This document shows, piece after piece, positions 7,301 to 19,986 of a DNA stretch of 41,904 nt. Under the pieces are notes generated by a model. That model did no database searches. It was not told the DNA's origin and saw only the letters and a list, made by a program, of their open reading frames with translations. The DNA comes from Pseudomonadota bacterium (GTDB lineage: Bacteria > Bdellovibrionota_B > Oligoflexia > Oligoflexales > CAIYRB01), in contig JAPLFY010000106.1 in assembly GCA_026390435.1 (NCBI GenBank), forward strand, positions 1 to 41,904, given 5' to 3'. Each line of letters begins with the position of its first letter. The first letter of the stretch is position 1. Made by a program: the position numbers and the translations under genes.

Positions 7301-10300
7301 CTTTAACAGCAACACCGGCAGGATCGGCATACCAAATTTTAGCTGTGCCAAGTAGCGGTGGGACGCCTTATTTTACTGCCCTAAACTTATCCCAGGGAGC
7401 TGCAGTTACTGGCGTACTGCCGACATCTTTGGGCGGTACCGGCGTAATATCAACGGCGACTTTTCCAGTAAGTGGCACCGTCGTCACTGAGGCCGGCGCA
7501 GCTACACTGACCAATAAGACGCTGAATAGTGCGGTTCTAAACTCTCCGATGATTGATAGTGCAACGCTCACTGGATTCACCAACGTGAATACTACCGGTA
7601 CGATTGTATCGGGCGCCCAAACAGTGAACGGCAATATTAAAATTCAGGGTAACGGGCTTACCGCCAATCAACTGATTTTAAATGACCTGGGTGCGACTCG
7701 TTCACTAGCATTTAAAGCCCCAGACGTACTCTCGGGCTCAGTAGTGTGGACCCTGCCGGCAACGGACGGTACCGATGGGCAATTACTTATTACCAATGGA
7801 TCAGGAACTTTGGGTTGGGTGTCAGGAACTCGGCCTTCGGGTAACGCCGGTGGTGACTTGACGGGCATATATCCAAATCCAACTCTAAAGGACACCGGTG
7901 TCTCTGCCGGTATTTATACAAAATTGACAGTGGATGCTAAAGGTCGCACTCTGGCAGCTACGACTCTTTCCGTGAGCGATCTACCGAAGATTCCTGCCGG
8001 TCAAATTGATAACGGCATAGTTGCTGTCGACTTTGGTGGTACGGGAGCAAGCCGCTTTACCAAGGACGGAGTGCTGCTGGGTAACGAGGCCGGTAACATT
8101 TTGTCGACTGCGGCTGGGTCGCCTTATCAGAGTCTGATCATTCCAGCGGGAAGTACGACTCCTACATTTGGTGCGGTGAATTTGGCTCAATCCGCTGCAG
8201 TAGTCGGAATCCTGCCAAAAACACTCGGTGGTACCGGCATCAGCTCGGGCGCTGTGTTCCCAACAACTGGCACTGTGGTGACCCGTGAAGCTGCTGAACT
8301 TTTACAGAATAAGACCATTTCTAGTCCCCTGATCACTAATGCCACTATTAACGCAGCATCTGTAATTGGTGGGTCTAGCGTAATCAACACCACTGGAACC
8401 ATCACTTCAAGTAGTCAGGTGGTCAACGGTGATGTGTCCATCCGTGGCAACGGTGCAACTGCAAATAGATTATTCCTTAATGATTTAGGATCAGAGCGAT
8501 CAGTGGCATTGAAGGCTCCTGACACTCTCTCTAACTCGGTAACTTACACCCTGCCAGGCGCCGATGGGTCGGGTGGGCAACTGCTGATGACTAATGGTTC
8601 AGGCACTCTAAGTTGGATTTCTGGCGCTGCTCCAACCGGCACTGCTTCGGGTGATTTGACCGGTTTATATCCTAGTCCCGAACTGACAAACACCGGAGTA
8701 AATGCTGGAACCTTTACCAAAGTAAAAGTGGATTTAAAAGGTCGTGTGTCTCTCGGTACCACTCTTGATGTAGCCGACATCCCAAGTCTACCTGCTTCGC
8801 AGATTTCTACCGGGATCCTTGGTGTCACTCGTGGTGGTACCGGTGCGGGTAGTTTTAATGCAAACGGCGTCGTCGTCGGAGGCAATTCCGGGACATTAAC
8901 TAGTACGACGAGTGGGACAGCATTCCAAAGTTTAACTGTTCCAAGCGGCGGCGGAGCTCCAGTCTTTTCGGCGGTAAATTTATCTCAGTCCGCAGCTGTC
9001 ACCGGCGTTTTGCCTCAGTCCCTGGGTGGTACCGGGGTTATTTCGACTGCGACATATCCGAGCTCAGGCACTGTGGTTACGGAAGCTGCGGCGCAAAACT
9101 TAACTAACAAAACTCTCACCAGTCCAGTCATTAACGCTGGCTCAATAGCTGGTGCGTCAGTGATCGGCGGCTCGACCGTAATCAGTACTTCAGGAACCAT
9201 CACGTCTAGCACGGTTTCCGTGAATGGAGATGTCGTTATCCGCGGTAACGGTGTTACGGCTAAGGCGCTGATGCTCAATGATCTTGGGAACAGCAAGTCC
9301 ATCTCGTTGAAATCGCCAGATGCATTGGTCAACTCAGTGGTCTGGACTCTACCAGGTGCAGACGGTAGCGTTGGTCAGCTTTTGACCACCAGTGGTAGTG
9401 GGATATTAAGCTGGGTCTCAGGAGCGAAGCCGACCGGACTAGCGGGTGGTGATTTGACTGGTGCGTACCCAAATCCAACGTTGCCTGCGACCGGTGTGGG
9501 TGCAGGTCAATATCAGAAAGTTACGGTTGATGAGAAAGGGCGAGTGATCGCAGGTACCTCGCTTGACGTGGCAGACATTCCGGCACTGCCAATTAGTAAA
9601 CTTGGGTCTGGCAGACTAGACGTGTCGTTGGGTGGTACTGGTACTAATAGTTTTACCGAAAACGGTGTTTTGCTAGGCAATAATTCTAGCAATATTTTCT
9701 CAACTGCCGCGGGCTCAGCCGATCAGATTTTGCGCGTCCCATCGGCAGGCGGGATGCCTTCGTTCGGGGCTATGGATTTGTCGAAGGGCGCGGCAGTTAC
9801 CGGAGTCTTGCCGACGGGCCTCGGTGGCACCGGAGTGGTTTCGACCGCCACCTATCCGACCACTGGGGTAGTTTCTACTCGCGCTGGTGTGGAAACCTTC
9901 ACCAATAAGACTTTGACCAATCCGCTTATAAACGGCGGCACCATAGCCGGATCTGCGTTGATAACCGGTGATACCGCCATTGATACCGCTGGTACCATCA
10001 GCGCCGCGGCTACAACTATCGCTGGTGATATAACCATTCGCGGCAATAGCGTCACACCTAATAAACTTGTGTTTAACGATAAAGGTAGCGTCAATTCTGT
10101 ATTCTTAAGAGCTCCGGCCGATGTGACCGGCACTTCCATAGGATGGACGCTGCCCAATTCGCTCGGTGCTAATGCTCAGCTCTTAACGACGGATGGAACT
10201 GGTGCTTTGAGCTGGGTTTCCGGTGCCGCGCCTACAGGAGCAGCAGGTGGCGATCTAACGGGCAATTATCCCAACCCGACCCTGGGGATTACAGGCGTCG

Positions 10301-13300
10301 GTGCTGGAACTTATACAAAGGTTCGGGTCGATCTGAAGGGACGAGTGCTTGAGGGGACTTCCCTTGCAGTAGCTGACATCCCAAGTCTGCCTGCTTCGAT
10401 CATCAACACGGGCCTACTTGGGGTGAACCGTGGTGGTACAGGAGCGGCAGCCTTCAATAGTCTAGGTGTTGTCTTTGGCAACAGCGGCGGAAGCTTGTCG
10501 AGCACGTCTGCGGGTGGGGCTTACCAAAGTTTAACGGTGCCAGCGGGTGGTGGCGCACCGGTATTTAGTGCCGTCAACTTATCGCAAAGTGCTGCCGTCA
10601 CTGGTGTGCTGCCGCAAGGTGTAGGTGGTACGGGTGTCAGTGGCAACGCTACATTTCCGACTAGCGGTGTGGTCGTAACGGAATCTGCAACAGAGACTTT
10701 AACTAATAAAACGCTGACGGCTCCGGTGATTGCTTCCGGTCTCATCAACGGGAATTCTGTCATCGGTGGTAACTCAACGATCAATACCACCGGCACTATT
10801 AACGCTGCAGCCACCACAATCAACGGTAACCTAACGGTACAGGGCAGCGGCACTTATGCGAACAAGTTGGTACTGAACGACAAAGGCTCTAGCAACTTTG
10901 TAGCTTTAAAAGCCGCTGAAAACATGTCTGGTCAGGTCACCTTTACCCTCCCGAGTGCTGACGGCAGTTCTGGTCAGTTGTTAGTGACAAGTGGCACTGG
11001 AGCTTTGTCTTGGGTTTCCGGTGCGTCGCCTAGTGGAAACGCTGGCGGTGATTTAACTGGTGCCTATCCTAGCCCAACTCTCACCGCTACGGGTGTTTTG
11101 GCTGGTACCTACCAGAAGGTCGTTGTCGATCTCAAAGGACGGGTATTAACCGGATCAAATTTGGCGGTCGCTGATATTCCGACCCTTCCAGCTTCCATCA
11201 TCGGATCCGGTGCAGTAGCCGTTGCTAACGGTGGTACAGGCTTCAATAGCTTCACCAGCAATGGTGTCATCATCGGTAACGGGCCGAGTAATTTGTTAAG
11301 TACCGCGGCAGGTGCCGCGTTCCAAAGTTTGCGAGTCCCAAGCACTGGTGGCGTCCCATCGTTCGGGTCCATTGATTTATCGCAGACTGCTGCAGTTACC
11401 GGTATTTTGATGCCTATCCTTGGTGGTACCGGTGTCAGTTCTTTTGCCACCTTCCCAACCTCGGGTGTGATTGTTACGCAAAATGCTACCGAAACTCTGT
11501 TCAACAAAACCCTGTCTAGTCCGATTATCTCGGCTGGTACCATCTCGGGAGCCTCGCTCATAGGCGGGACCACGAACATTGCAACGTCAGGGACAATCAG
11601 CGCAGGTGCTACCTCAATTGTAGGAACGCTAAATATCAAAGGCACCGGCTCAAGCACTAATATATTAGCATTTAGTGATAGCACTAATTCTAAGTACGTG
11701 GGTTTCAAAGCTCCCGACGTGGTCCCAGACCACATCATTTGGACGCTTCCGGCAACCGACGGCGGTGTGGGTCAAATGTTGACGACTAACGGGTCCGGAG
11801 GGCTTAACTGGGTATCGGTGGCGCAAAATATGGGTGCTGCTGGTGGAGACCTGTTTGGTGCATATCCAAATCCAACATTGATAGCCACCGGAGTTACCGC
11901 CGGCACCTACCAAAAGGTTTCTGTCGATAGTAAGGGCCGCGTTTTGTACGGGTACTCTTTATCGGTACTCGATATTCCTAGTCTACCTGCTTCGATTATC
12001 GGATCCGGGGTGATACCGGTAGCTAATGGTGGTACCGGCGGAGCTTCTTTCCCAAGTAACGGTGTGGTGATAGGTAACGGCTCAGGTAGTCTAACTGGTA
12101 GTGCTGCCGGTGCAGTCTATCAAAGCCTGACAGTTGGAGCTGCCGGGGCACCTTCGTTTAGCGCGGTCAATTTGTCTCAGTCCGCAGCGGTGACTGGAAT
12201 CTTGCCAGCGACTGCAGGCGGTACTGGGACCATGTCAAACGCCGTCTTCCCAACTACTGGCACTATCGTTACAGATGCCGGCACTGCGACTTTGACAAAT
12301 AAGACCTTAAACTCAGTCGTAATCGCGTCCAGTACCGTGAACGGTAATTCTCAGATCGGCGGAGCGACAGTTATCAATACCTCCGGCACTATCACCTCCG
12401 GGTCGACCACGGTCAATGGTAGCGCGACTATCCGTGGTGATGGTACTTTGGCAAACAGATTAGTGTTTGGTGATAAGGGGACCGGCTTTTCCGTATCTTT
12501 AAAAGCTGCAGACACATTGGCAAGCTCAACGGTATTCACGTTGCCAGTAGCCGACGGCACTTCCGGCCAGATACTCTCCACCAATGGCTCCGGTGCTCTT
12601 GGCTGGGCGTCGTCAGCACCGCCGTCTGGTGCAGCTGGCGGTGATTTGACGGGAGCTTATCCAAACCCGAGTTTAACGCCATCTGGCGTAACTCCTGGGA
12701 CTTATCTGAAAGTCATGGTTGATGCCAAAGGGCGGGTCACTGATGGGACTAATTTGTCGGTATCAGATATTCCAAGTCTGCCCGCATCGATCATTGCGTC
12801 TGGGATCATTCCAGTTGGGAACGGCGGTACGGGGGCTTCGACATTCACTCAATACGGTGTCCTTTTTGGGAACAATATTGGCAGCATCAATTCCACAGCT
12901 GCTGGTTCGGCATTCCAAAGTTTGACAGTACCGGCCGATGGCACCGCGCCTTATTTCAGCGCGGTAAACTTAGCGCAGCCAGCAGCAACCACAGGAATAC
13001 TGCCTAGTACATCGGGTGGTACTGGGATCAGTTCTGTGGCCACTTATCCAAGCTCTGGCATCATTGCGACCAGGGCTGCCACCGAAACGCTGACTAATAA
13101 GACCTTAACCTCTCCGCTGATTAACAGTGGTACTATTGCTAGCGCGTCTTTGATTACTGGTTCGACAGTCATAAACACCACCGGAAGCATAACCTCTGGT
13201 GGGGTGACATCTAATGGTAACGTTCAATTAAAGAGCTCCAACGGTAGTACGGCTAGCCGCCTCGTATTTAGCGATAGTTCGGCGACGTTCTCACTATCAT

Positions 13301-16300
13301 TTAAGTCTCCTGATACACTCTCTACGTCGGTAAATTGGACTTTACCTGGTACCGATGGTGCTACTGGGCAACTACTCACTACCAATGGTTTGGGTACTCT
13401 ACAGTGGGTGACGGGAGCAGCGCCGAACGGCACCGCTGGCGGTGATCTCATTGGTAGCTATCCAAATCCAACGCTGGCAACGGTCGTGACGGCCGGCACC
13501 TACCAAAAAGTCCGCGTTGATCAAAAGGGTCGCGTGACTGCCGGCATGAGTCTACTCGTCGCCGATATCCCAAGTTTACCAATTTCTATCATCGGATCGG
13601 GAGTGCTTAGCGTCGGCAATGGTGGTACCGGAGCTGATAACTTCGCCAACAACGGTGTCATGCTTGGCAACGGCACCGGTAACCTACTATCGACCGGCGC
13701 CGGTACTGCCTATCAAGTGCTGACGGTGCCGAGTAATGGTTTAGTGCCATCATTCGGAGCGCTAAATTTAAGCCAGTCAGCTGCAGTGACAGGTATTCTC
13801 CCGACATCTGTGGGTGGTACCGGAGTTACCTCCTCAGCGGTATTCCCAAGTAGCGGTACTATTGTGACCCAGTCCGCAACAGAGACTTTGCTGAATAAGA
13901 CTTTAAGTAGTTCCGTATTCAATGCTGGCTCGGTCATAGGGGCGTCGGTGATTGGTGGTTCGACGACCATTAACACGACGGGTACAATAACTGCTGGCTC
14001 AACGACAGTCGGCGGTAGTTTGACTGTTCAGGGCTCCGGACTGAATTCGAATCGTTTAGTGCTGAACGATAAAGGATCTACTTACGCCGTCTCTTTAAGA
14101 GCTCCAGACACGCTGTCATCTTCGGTAGCCTGGACCTTGCCGGGTAACGACGGCATTAACGGTCAACTTCTAAGCACCAACGGATCGGGGGCTTTAGCCT
14201 GGGTTTCCGGAGCTACTCTGATTGGCAACGCCGGTGGTGATTTGGTGGGCGCTTATCCAAGTCCTACTTTGACGACGACTGGTGTGACAGCGGGCACTTA
14301 TACAAAAGTTACCGTCGATGCAAAAGGCCGCGTGCAGCTCGGTGCTAACTTGAGTGTGTCAGATATCCCAAGTCTACCTGTGTCGATCATCGGTTCAGGA
14401 CAATTGGGTGTTGCGAATGGTGGTACCGGATTTAGCAGCTTTACTCAGAATGGAGTCGTGCTTGGTAACGGTGTCAGTAATTTGTTTACGACAGCGGCTG
14501 GTACTGCTTACCAAAGTCTGGTGATACCAAGCAATGGTGGAGCACCATCATTTAGCGCTGTAAATCTTGCTCGCTCGGAAGCGGTCACAGGCATCCTTGC
14601 GACAGCCAACGGTGGTACCGGTGTTGCTTCGTCAGCAACGTTCCCGTCAACAGGCGCAATTGTGACGGATATCAGTACGCAAAATCTGACCAATAAAACC
14701 CTGACTGGTGCAATAATATCAGCAAGTACAGTGAATGGAGCGTCCTTAATTGGCGGCTCCACCGTCATCAACACGTCAGGCTCGATCACAGCCGGTGCGG
14801 CCAACTTAACTGGTGACGTCGGGATCCGCGGTACAGGTTTGGCATCGAACAGGTTGATGTTTAATGATCGTGGTAGCACGAATTTTGTCGCCTTTAAGGC
14901 CCCAGATGTCTTGGCATCTTCCGTTGTGTGGACGTGGCCAGGTAGCGAGGGAAGTAGCGGTCAACTGCTCACCACTAACGGATCCGGAGTTTTGGGTTGG
15001 GTTTCTGGTGCGGCTCCGAGCGGTGCAGCAACCGGCGATTTGACGGGTAATTATCCGAGCCCAACTCTAACCACAACTGGAGTTGCGGTTGGTACTTACC
15101 AAAAAGTAGCAGTCGATCTCAAAGGTCGAGTATATTTCGGAAGCAGCTTAACTGTAAGCGATATTCCAAGTCTGCCTATGTCCATAATTGGGTCAGGGGT
15201 CCTGCCACTAGCCAATGGCGGTACCGGTTCTACTAGTTTCACGGCCAATGGAGTGGTCGTTGGCAATGGCAGCGGAAGTCTCTTCACGACAGGAACTGGT
15301 CAACCATATCAGAGTTTAATGGTTCCTTCTGGTGGCGGTACGCCAGCATTTGGGGCAGTGAATTTAGCGCAGCCTTTGGCGATCACTGGCGTCTTGCCCG
15401 TAAGCGCCGGCGGTACAGGTATAGCTTCCGGGGCAACCTTCCCAAGTTCGGGCGTGATCGTGACACAATCGGCAACGGAAACTTTGATCAACAAAACGCT
15501 AACCAGTCCAGTGATCAGCGCGGGCACGATAAACGGTGCCTCTCTGATCACAGGTACCACTTCGATAACTACATCGGGCGCGATTAGTTCTGGAGCGATC
15601 AGTGCCCTTGGAAGTGTCACTATCCGCGGCGACGGCACCCTAGCAAACAAACTAATTTTGCGGGATAAGGGCACAACGAACTTCCTCGCTCTCAAGGCAC
15701 CAGATTCGCTGGTCAGCTCCACCACTTGGCAGTTGCCTGACACCGATGGTGCCGATGGTCAAATGCTTAAGACCAATGGTCAAGGAATTTTAAGCTGGGT
15801 CACCGGATCCGCACCAAGTGGCAGCGCTGGTGGCGACTTGACCGGAAATTATCCAAGCCCAACGCTCACTACGACCGGAGTGTCGGCTGGTATTTATTCT
15901 AAAGTGACAGTAGATACCAAGGGTCGAGTGAGTGCAGGTACTAGTTTGAGTATTTCTGATATTCCTAATCTGCCGGCTTCGATTATTGTTTCGGGCTCAG
16001 TTGGGGTTGCCAACGGTGGTACGGGCACGGCGTCCTTTAGCACCAACGGTGTCATACTTGGTAACGGGATAGGCAACCTATTCTCCACTTCGGCTGGTAG
16101 TGCATACCAAAGCTTAAGCATCCCCTCGGGTGGTGGAGTACCGACCTTTGGTGCGATTAATTTGGCTCAATCTGCTGCAGTAACTGGTCTACTACCAACG
16201 ACCTCTGGTGGTACTGGTATGGCGTCGAATGCTATCTTCCCGACTGTCGGTACCATTGTTACGCGGGACGCCAGCGAAACTTTATCGAATAAGACTTTAC

Positions 16301-18408
16301 TCAGCCCACAAATTTCGGCTGCGACTATCGACGGTGCTTCGACTATCGGTGGCTCTACCGCCATCAATACAACGGGCACCGCGGCGATGGGGGCTACGAC
16401 TATCGCCGGCAATTTGACGATTTCCGGCACTAACACTGCAGCCAATCGCCTGATTCTGAAAGACAAAGGTCCTACCAACTCACTGTCACTGAAAGCTCCT
16501 GATACGCTGACTACATCGGTGGTGTGGACTCTGCCTGGAAGCGACGGATCGAGCGGCCAACTGTTGCAAACCAATGGCTCGGGTGCTCTGAGCTGGGTGG
16601 CTGGTGCAGCTCCAACTGGTGCCGCTGGTGGTGATTTATACGGCGTTTATCCAAATCCGACTCTGACAACTACGGGCGTTGTGGCTGGTACTTATCCTAA
16701 AGTGGTAGTTGACGCTAAAGGTCGCGTGTCGAGTGGCTTGGCCCTTGCGGTGTCAGACATTCCAAGTCTACCGATGTCTCAGATCGGTTCGGGCACACTA
16801 GCCGTAGGCAATGGTGGTACAGGGAACACTAACTTCAGCTCAAACGGGGTTTTGCTCGGTAATAGTAGCAGCAATATTTTCTCAACCTCAGCCGGCAGCG
16901 CCTATCAGGCTCTAACCGTACCATCCGGCGGTGGCACGCCTTCTTTCGGTGCTTTAAATCTTGGTCAGTCTGCTGCTGTGACAGGAACATTGGCCGTAGG
17001 TAACGGTGGTACCGGCATAGCAACGGCACCAGGTAACGGTAATATTTTGATCGGCAACGGTGTTAATTATACTCTGACTACTTTGACTGCAGGGACTGGT
17101 GTTTCCATCACCAACAGTTCTGGCGCAATCACCGTGGCGGCAACTGCGGACGCCTCTACCAAAGTTAGTAAAGCTGGCGACACGATGACCGGCGCATTAA
17201 CTCTGCCTAGCAACGGTCTGACGGCCGGTACTAACCAATTAGTAGTATCCGGTGGTAACGTCGGTATCGGTACCGCTTCGCCCGCTGCGACCATGCAACT
17301 TTATAAAACTACCAACGATAGTTCAATTTACGAAATATCTAGATTCACTGCATTTAATTCCAGTGCCACTAGCCTTCGAATCCAAGGTGGTAGCTCTGAT
17401 ACTAACTTAGCCTTGCGTCAAGTGAGTTTAGACTCCTACCGTACCGATACAAATGCGGCGCCAATTCTCTTTACGCAAACTGTAAGCGGTGGAACCACTG
17501 AGCGGATGCGGATCGCGGCATCCGGTAATGTGGGCATCGGCGCATCAGCGCCAAATAACAAACTCGATGTGGCAGGATCTCTAGCCATCGGTGCTACCTA
17601 CGGCGGTGGAACCTCGACAAGTGGCAGTATAGCACCGACCAACGGGTTGATCGTACAAGGCAACGTTGGCATCGGGACGACGGCGCCAGTATCGCAGTTG
17701 GATGTCGGCGGTAGTAAATCAGCTGCTCCCAGCCTAACTGGTGCCTATCTAGGATTCTCTAGCCCAACCTTCACCGACAATGCCACTGGGTCAAATTCGA
17801 CCACTGGGAACATGGCATTCAATGCAATAGGCGCCCCGGTCTTGGCTTCGACAAGTGCTGCAGTGATCACGACGAATGCCTACACGGCTTACGTCGCCGG
17901 CGCACCGAGAAAGGGCAGCAACAACACTGTGACCAACGCAGTGGCTTTGGGCATTGGCGCTACAGCCGTCGGTGCCCAGACTAATAGCTACGGTCTTTAT
18001 GTGAACGCACAGACTGGTGCGAACTCTAATTATGCGGCGGTCTTCCAGGGCGGTTATGTGGGTATCGGTACGACTGCTCCAGCAGCGGCCTTGGACGTCA
18101 ATGGCCACGTCGGCAACTCAAGCACAGCGGTGCCAACTCTAAGCAATTGTGGAGCAAGTCCTGTGATTGTTGGTAACGACACTCGGGGCACTGTGACCTT
18201 CGGCACGAGCGCCCCAACTGACTGTACCATCAACTTTGCTACCGCGTACGCCAACACCCCAGTTTGCGTGGTCACGTTCACTGGTGATACTAACATCAAC
18301 ACAGGCAGCTTGAATGTTCGGATTAGTGCAGCCACTTCGCTTGCATTCACGATCAGTCTAGCGTCTGGCCAAAGCTCGATTTCCTTTAACTACATCTGTA
18401 TGCAGTAA
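4342..18408 (+). CDS. Giant repetitive tail-fibre-like surface protein (4688 residues)
   Basis: A secreted fibre. Residues 1-30 form a signal peptide (hydrophobic run ending ALGQSS). Residues about 31-140 form a head domain starting [17 protein letters not shown], like the N-termini of other fibre-like proteins in predatory and soil bacteria. From about residue 495 to 4220 there are 14 tandem units of about 266 residues, each with two GGTG motifs, a NKTL-x-SP segment, a V-x-WTLP segment, one GGDLTG-x-YPNPTL motif, a KVTVD-x-KGRV turn and SDIPSLP. After the array come [15 protein letters not shown], several VGIGTTAP-x4-LDV-x-G stalk turns and a knob with three Cys ([22 protein letters not shown]) ending YICMQ. 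GGDLTG and VGIGT motifs are known from phage tail fibres and large bacterial adhesins. No LPXTG, autotransporter barrel or type I secretion signal is visible, so the export route is unclear. It is translationally coupled to the upstream lipoprotein. Adhesion or prey/host contact is inferred. Confidence 0.85.
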   Translation: MVGGLNMRHIACILGLLYATVLTASVALGQSSFDFVVSGRMTEANGKPVVGPVALEISFFHDNPGTTPILAVTQGFEAVSLQEGVFQVRVTLSGEDYGKVFPDVTQPVWFQVSDLTHGGTPYPQQQVVTVPYAARVPVDGKSVSFGSDGKLMVGPSTGPSVNQFLTKDPSGKIVWGTPSPNSSAIQGTSVRSVSPALGQVLSYDGTMWTPASTTVTAVPPLAVSMDGSTPVVAMTQATGISDGYISSIDWMTFWYKQNAISSASNINMGTLYTYKQNGVEVKAYGSDPGQTGEVRFNSLSPGNYVGFKAPDYAIGPRIWTLPETDGSTGQLLRTDGDGKLGWVSLPIVPVTSVAGKTGTISLNTSDVSEGANLYFTEFRAQSTARSSVSAYAPLVYSPTTGSMSISQASAVSSGYLSVLDWLNFNSKVGAVLAGPGVLVSTVGNNSTIALPNVGSPGVYTKVTTDLQGRIIAGTTLVPGDIPSLSGAVITSGTVSRTYGGTGVNSAATFPTSGVVVTEDAVETLTRKTLNSPVIAAGTMNGASLIGGATTIDTTGTVASGATTVHGPVTIQSTSDLPNTLSFNDSTNTKSLSFKAPATLAASLSWTLPPVEGGVGQLLGTNGSGTLGWYSGARPSGVAGGDLDGQYPNPSLANSGVVPGAYAKVTVDAKGRVVTGGSLEAADIPGIPTSLIQTGMLGVANGGTGVSTFTANGILYGGGSGNLTSTAAGSPYQSLVVPSGGGAPIFGPLNLAQPAAVTGLLPRSLGGTGVLSTATFPASGVVVTEGAAQTLRLKTLDSPLISSATIDGASVINTSGNISTSGTLYSGAQTVAGDITIQGNGYSSSRLKINDQTNSNSLSFKAPNNLVGSVEWTLPGVDGVANQLLTTNGGGELRWVSGAAPTGAAAGDLTGAYPNPTLAPSGVVPGTYPRVVVDSKGRVTTGTTLAVSDIPSLPASIITSGIVPVTNGGTGASSLQANGVVLGNNTGALTATPAGSAYQILAVPSSGGTPYFTALNLSQGAAVTGVLPTSLGGTGVISTATFPVSGTVVTEAGAATLTNKTLNSAVLNSPMIDSATLTGFTNVNTTGTIVSGAQTVNGNIKIQGNGLTANQLILNDLGATRSLAFKAPDVLSGSVVWTLPATDGTDGQLLITNGSGTLGWVSGTRPSGNAGGDLTGIYPNPTLKDTGVSAGIYTKLTVDAKGRTLAATTLSVSDLPKIPAGQIDNGIVAVDFGGTGASRFTKDGVLLGNEAGNILSTAAGSPYQSLIIPAGSTTPTFGAVNLAQSAAVVGILPKTLGGTGISSGAVFPTTGTVVTREAAELLQNKTISSPLITNATINAASVIGGSSVINTTGTITSSSQVVNGDVSIRGNGATANRLFLNDLGSERSVALKAPDTLSNSVTYTLPGADGSGGQLLMTNGSGTLSWISGAAPTGTASGDLTGLYPSPELTNTGVNAGTFTKVKVDLKGRVSLGTTLDVADIPSLPASQISTGILGVTRGGTGAGSFNANGVVVGGNSGTLTSTTSGTAFQSLTVPSGGGAPVFSAVNLSQSAAVTGVLPQSLGGTGVISTATYPSSGTVVTEAAAQNLTNKTLTSPVINAGSIAGASVIGGSTVISTSGTITSSTVSVNGDVVIRGNGVTAKALMLNDLGNSKSISLKSPDALVNSVVWTLPGADGSVGQLLTTSGSGILSWVSGAKPTGLAGGDLTGAYPNPTLPATGVGAGQYQKVTVDEKGRVIAGTSLDVADIPALPISKLGSGRLDVSLGGTGTNSFTENGVLLGNNSSNIFSTAAGSADQILRVPSAGGMPSFGAMDLSKGAAVTGVLPTGLGGTGVVSTATYPTTGVVSTRAGVETFTNKTLTNPLINGGTIAGSALITGDTAIDTAGTISAAATTIAGDITIRGNSVTPNKLVFNDKGSVNSVFLRAPADVTGTSIGWTLPNSLGANAQLLTTDGTGALSWVSGAAPTGAAGGDLTGNYPNPTLGITGVGAGTYTKVRVDLKGRVLEGTSLAVADIPSLPASIINTGLLGVNRGGTGAAAFNSLGVVFGNSGGSLSSTSAGGAYQSLTVPAGGGAPVFSAVNLSQSAAVTGVLPQGVGGTGVSGNATFPTSGVVVTESATETLTNKTLTAPVIASGLINGNSVIGGNSTINTTGTINAAATTINGNLTVQGSGTYANKLVLNDKGSSNFVALKAAENMSGQVTFTLPSADGSSGQLLVTSGTGALSWVSGASPSGNAGGDLTGAYPSPTLTATGVLAGTYQKVVVDLKGRVLTGSNLAVADIPTLPASIIGSGAVAVANGGTGFNSFTSNGVIIGNGPSNLLSTAAGAAFQSLRVPSTGGVPSFGSIDLSQTAAVTGILMPILGGTGVSSFATFPTSGVIVTQNATETLFNKTLSSPIISAGTISGASLIGGTTNIATSGTISAGATSIVGTLNIKGTGSSTNILAFSDSTNSKYVGFKAPDVVPDHIIWTLPATDGGVGQMLTTNGSGGLNWVSVAQNMGAAGGDLFGAYPNPTLIATGVTAGTYQKVSVDSKGRVLYGYSLSVLDIPSLPASIIGSGVIPVANGGTGGASFPSNGVVIGNGSGSLTGSAAGAVYQSLTVGAAGAPSFSAVNLSQSAAVTGILPATAGGTGTMSNAVFPTTGTIVTDAGTATLTNKTLNSVVIASSTVNGNSQIGGATVINTSGTITSGSTTVNGSATIRGDGTLANRLVFGDKGTGFSVSLKAADTLASSTVFTLPVADGTSGQILSTNGSGALGWASSAPPSGAAGGDLTGAYPNPSLTPSGVTPGTYLKVMVDAKGRVTDGTNLSVSDIPSLPASIIASGIIPVGNGGTGASTFTQYGVLFGNNIGSINSTAAGSAFQSLTVPADGTAPYFSAVNLAQPAATTGILPSTSGGTGISSVATYPSSGIIATRAATETLTNKTLTSPLINSGTIASASLITGSTVINTTGSITSGGVTSNGNVQLKSSNGSTASRLVFSDSSATFSLSFKSPDTLSTSVNWTLPGTDGATGQLLTTNGLGTLQWVTGAAPNGTAGGDLIGSYPNPTLATVVTAGTYQKVRVDQKGRVTAGMSLLVADIPSLPISIIGSGVLSVGNGGTGADNFANNGVMLGNGTGNLLSTGAGTAYQVLTVPSNGLVPSFGALNLSQSAAVTGILPTSVGGTGVTSSAVFPSSGTIVTQSATETLLNKTLSSSVFNAGSVIGASVIGGSTTINTTGTITAGSTTVGGSLTVQGSGLNSNRLVLNDKGSTYAVSLRAPDTLSSSVAWTLPGNDGINGQLLSTNGSGALAWVSGATLIGNAGGDLVGAYPSPTLTTTGVTAGTYTKVTVDAKGRVQLGANLSVSDIPSLPVSIIGSGQLGVANGGTGFSSFTQNGVVLGNGVSNLFTTAAGTAYQSLVIPSNGGAPSFSAVNLARSEAVTGILATANGGTGVASSATFPSTGAIVTDISTQNLTNKTLTGAIISASTVNGASLIGGSTVINTSGSITAGAANLTGDVGIRGTGLASNRLMFNDRGSTNFVAFKAPDVLASSVVWTWPGSEGSSGQLLTTNGSGVLGWVSGAAPSGAATGDLTGNYPSPTLTTTGVAVGTYQKVAVDLKGRVYFGSSLTVSDIPSLPMSIIGSGVLPLANGGTGSTSFTANGVVVGNGSGSLFTTGTGQPYQSLMVPSGGGTPAFGAVNLAQPLAITGVLPVSAGGTGIASGATFPSSGVIVTQSATETLINKTLTSPVISAGTINGASLITGTTSITTSGAISSGAISALGSVTIRGDGTLANKLILRDKGTTNFLALKAPDSLVSSTTWQLPDTDGADGQMLKTNGQGILSWVTGSAPSGSAGGDLTGNYPSPTLTTTGVSAGIYSKVTVDTKGRVSAGTSLSISDIPNLPASIIVSGSVGVANGGTGTASFSTNGVILGNGIGNLFSTSAGSAYQSLSIPSGGGVPTFGAINLAQSAAVTGLLPTTSGGTGMASNAIFPTVGTIVTRDASETLSNKTLLSPQISAATIDGASTIGGSTAINTTGTAAMGATTIAGNLTISGTNTAANRLILKDKGPTNSLSLKAPDTLTTSVVWTLPGSDGSSGQLLQTNGSGALSWVAGAAPTGAAGGDLYGVYPNPTLTTTGVVAGTYPKVVVDAKGRVSSGLALAVSDIPSLPMSQIGSGTLAVGNGGTGNTNFSSNGVLLGNSSSNIFSTSAGSAYQALTVPSGGGTPSFGALNLGQSAAVTGTLAVGNGGTGIATAPGNGNILIGNGVNYTLTTLTAGTGVSITNSSGAITVAATADASTKVSKAGDTMTGALTLPSNGLTAGTNQLVVSGGNVGIGTASPAATMQLYKTTNDSSIYEISRFTAFNSSATSLRIQGGSSDTNLALRQVSLDSYRTDTNAAPILFTQTVSGGTTERMRIAASGNVGIGASAPNNKLDVAGSLAIGATYGGGTSTSGSIAPTNGLIVQGNVGIGTTAPVSQLDVGGSKSAAPSLTGAYLGFSSPTFTDNATGSNSTTGNMAFNAIGAPVLASTSAAVITTNAYTAYVAGAPRKGSNNTVTNAVALGIGATAVGAQTNSYGLYVNAQTGANSNYAAVFQGGYVGIGTTAPAAALDVNGHVGNSSTAVPTLSNCGASPVIVGNDTRGTVTFGTSAPTDCTINFATAYANTPVCVVTFTGDTNINTGSLNVRISAATSLAFTISLASGQSSISFNYICMQ
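5830..17010 (+). repeat. Tandem array of 14 coding repeats, period about 798 nt
   Basis: Anchoring on the GGDLTG-YPNPTL motif gives 14 hits near 6256, 7051, 7849, 8647, 9445, 10246, 11044, 11842, 12637, 13438, 14233, 15031, 15829 and 16627. The separate TFPTSG-VVT motif gives 14 hits from 5862 to 16234 with the same spacing. The period is 798 nt with changes of a codon or two. No two units look identical in DNA: synonymous positions vary widely while the protein motifs hold, and GGTGGTACCGG recurs at most GGTG motifs. Confidence 0.9.
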
Positions 18409-18423
18409 TCTGGTCCGGGGTGC

Positions 18424-19974
18424 TTAGGTTCCTGTTTCCAAGATGTCGTGCTCCCGTCTTTCTAGTTCAAGTAGCTCGGACGGTGACTTCAAATTAAAGC
18501 CAAAACGACTTAATTTCGCTGAGTACACGCCGTGACGCTCGCGAAGCTGACGCAGCGTTTGACGGTAGGCCGCGGTGACAATTTCCGTACGAATTTTGTA
18601 ACGCATCGGCATGCCGGCCATGAGCTGGGCACACTCTTCATCCGGCTGAAACACTAAAAAATCGACGTCAGGATAGCGTTCAGTAAGGTGCGTAAGAGTT
18701 TGGTGGAAGCGTGTGTGCACCAGAGCCTTGATAGTCTGTAGCACGGCAAATACGCCGCCTTTCTTATCAACGGAACCTGGAATCATGGTCGCCAGTGGTT
18801 TCATGGGGTCGATAATGATGATGAGCCGACATTGGCGCTGCACTAGGAGTTCTAGATTGCAGGTCTTAGTTACCTGCCCATCTATAAACCACCTGCCGTT
18901 TATTTGCGCAGGTGTAAAGAAGGGGGGGAGGGCACAGGATGCGCGCATAGCATCAGATACGGTGATGTTTCTCCACGGGGTCTTGCCAAAGGTGACATGT
19001 TCAAACGTATCCTGGTCGGTTGCGCCTATGTAAAGCTCTGAGCTCAAATTTTCAAAAGAATCTTCATGGCCGTAGGTTAGGATCGCCTCTCGCATATAAG
19101 CCTTGAGAGTCTCACCCTTGAATATTCCTGTGGGGATCGCTCGCATCATCTTGCGCACCCACCGGGTTGGATCAATGCCGGTGGCAGTGAGCGCCGTTTT
19201 AACCAGTCTTTTACCGATATTAGTGGCGGCAAAGTCAAACATGATGCTGCCGTGCAAAGGTGGGAGCACGTCGGACTTGCCGTGCATTGCTCTGATCACC
19301 TCGGCAGTTGGTACGTTGCCCGCCATCAGCGAGGCGCAGATAGCACCGCTGCTGATTCCGGAATAAGCATCGACACTGCGAAGTGGCCTACCGAGAGTAC
19401 TCTTGTCCAAGGCGTGAAGAACGCCGACCTGATACAAAAACCCCTCGAGACCGCCACCGCTAAGAGCCATGCCTACTCGGTCACTGCGGACTAAGCTTTG
19501 GGTCAGGACGCGTTTCAGCCAGCGTAGAATATTAGCTGTATTTTGCGGTGCCACATAAACGTCGCGCACCTGCACGCGACCTAGTTCGAAAGCGCGCTGA
19601 GCTTCATTGCGGTCGTCGCCAAGGATGGCGACCACTCGACTCATCGGGAAGATGAAGTCAGGTCCCCATAGCTCACCAAAGGCCATCGTATCGGTTTGAA
19701 TTTTGTGTAGAGCCGCCCGCGCCTCGATGCCTCCTTGGCGCTCATCATAAATCAGGAGGTCCACTGGATTGCGGCGTAGATGCGGTGTGATGGCATCTAG
19801 GTTTGAAATCAAATGGACGTTGAGTGTGATGTGCTCAAGATAGACATTTTGTAAATGGAAAGCCTCGGACAGATTATTGGGTGTGCCAATAGGTACGGCA
19901 TGAACCCGCGCCAAAGCTATTTTTGTTAAGCGGATTTGCTCTGGTGAGGCGACGAACAAAACGTGATGTAACAC
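18424..19974 (-). CDS. Patatin-like phospholipase with N-terminal receiver-like domain
   Basis: A predicted lipid acyl hydrolase of 516 residues. The patatin domain starts near residue 168 with ALSGGGLEGFLYQVG (oxyanion-hole glycines), carries the nucleophile Ser in GISSGA (about 205) and the catalytic Asp in FIDGQ (about 363), completing the Ser-Asp dyad. The basic residue usual after the glycines (GGGxKG or GGGxRG) is Glu here. Residues 1-165 alternate beta and alpha like a response-regulator receiver (HHVLFVAS, VDLLIYDERQGG, RVVAILGDD, VRDVYVAP), probably a pseudo-receiver. No signal peptide, so cytoplasmic unless secreted by another route. It lies 12 nt after dsbD on the same strand, so the two may be co-transcribed. 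It converges on the fibre gene with a 15-nt gap and no obvious terminator. Confidence 0.85.
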   Translation of the reverse strand: MLHHVLFVASPEQIRLTKIALARVHAVPIGTPNNLSEAFHLQNVYLEHITLNVHLISNLDAITPHLRRNPVDLLIYDERQGGIEARAALHKIQTDTMAFGELWGPDFIFPMSRVVAILGDDRNEAQRAFELGRVQVRDVYVAPQNTANILRWLKRVLTQSLVRSDRVGMALSGGGLEGFLYQVGVLHALDKSTLGRPLRSVDAYSGISSGAICASLMAGNVPTAEVIRAMHGKSDVLPPLHGSIMFDFAATNIGKRLVKTALTATGIDPTRWVRKMMRAIPTGIFKGETLKAYMREAILTYGHEDSFENLSSELYIGATDQDTFEHVTFGKTPWRNITVSDAMRASCALPPFFTPAQINGRWFIDGQVTKTCNLELLVQRQCRLIIIIDPMKPLATMIPGSVDKKGGVFAVLQTIKALVHTRFHQTLTHLTERYPDVDFLVFQPDEECAQLMAGMPMRYKIRTEIVTAAYRQTLRQLRERHGVYSAKLSRFGFNLKSPSELLELERREHDILETGT

Positions 19975-19986
19975 CGATCACCTCAC

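Noticed and set aside
11109-11738. Long minus-strand frames (up to 209 codons) across the giant gene, with PVPP and VTTVP repeats
   Set aside because: They recur at the same phase in each 798-nt unit and are mirror images of the fibre motifs; no start signals and no family resemblance.
5830-17010. Regular repeats considered as a CRISPR-like or satellite array
   Set aside because: The 798-nt period lies wholly within one open frame and the conserved blocks are protein motifs, not identical DNA repeats with spacers.
18804-18815. ATGGGGTCGAT within the patatin gene as another dispersed-repeat unit
   Set aside because: Only the first eight bases match the repeat and they are ordinary codons of a conserved segment.
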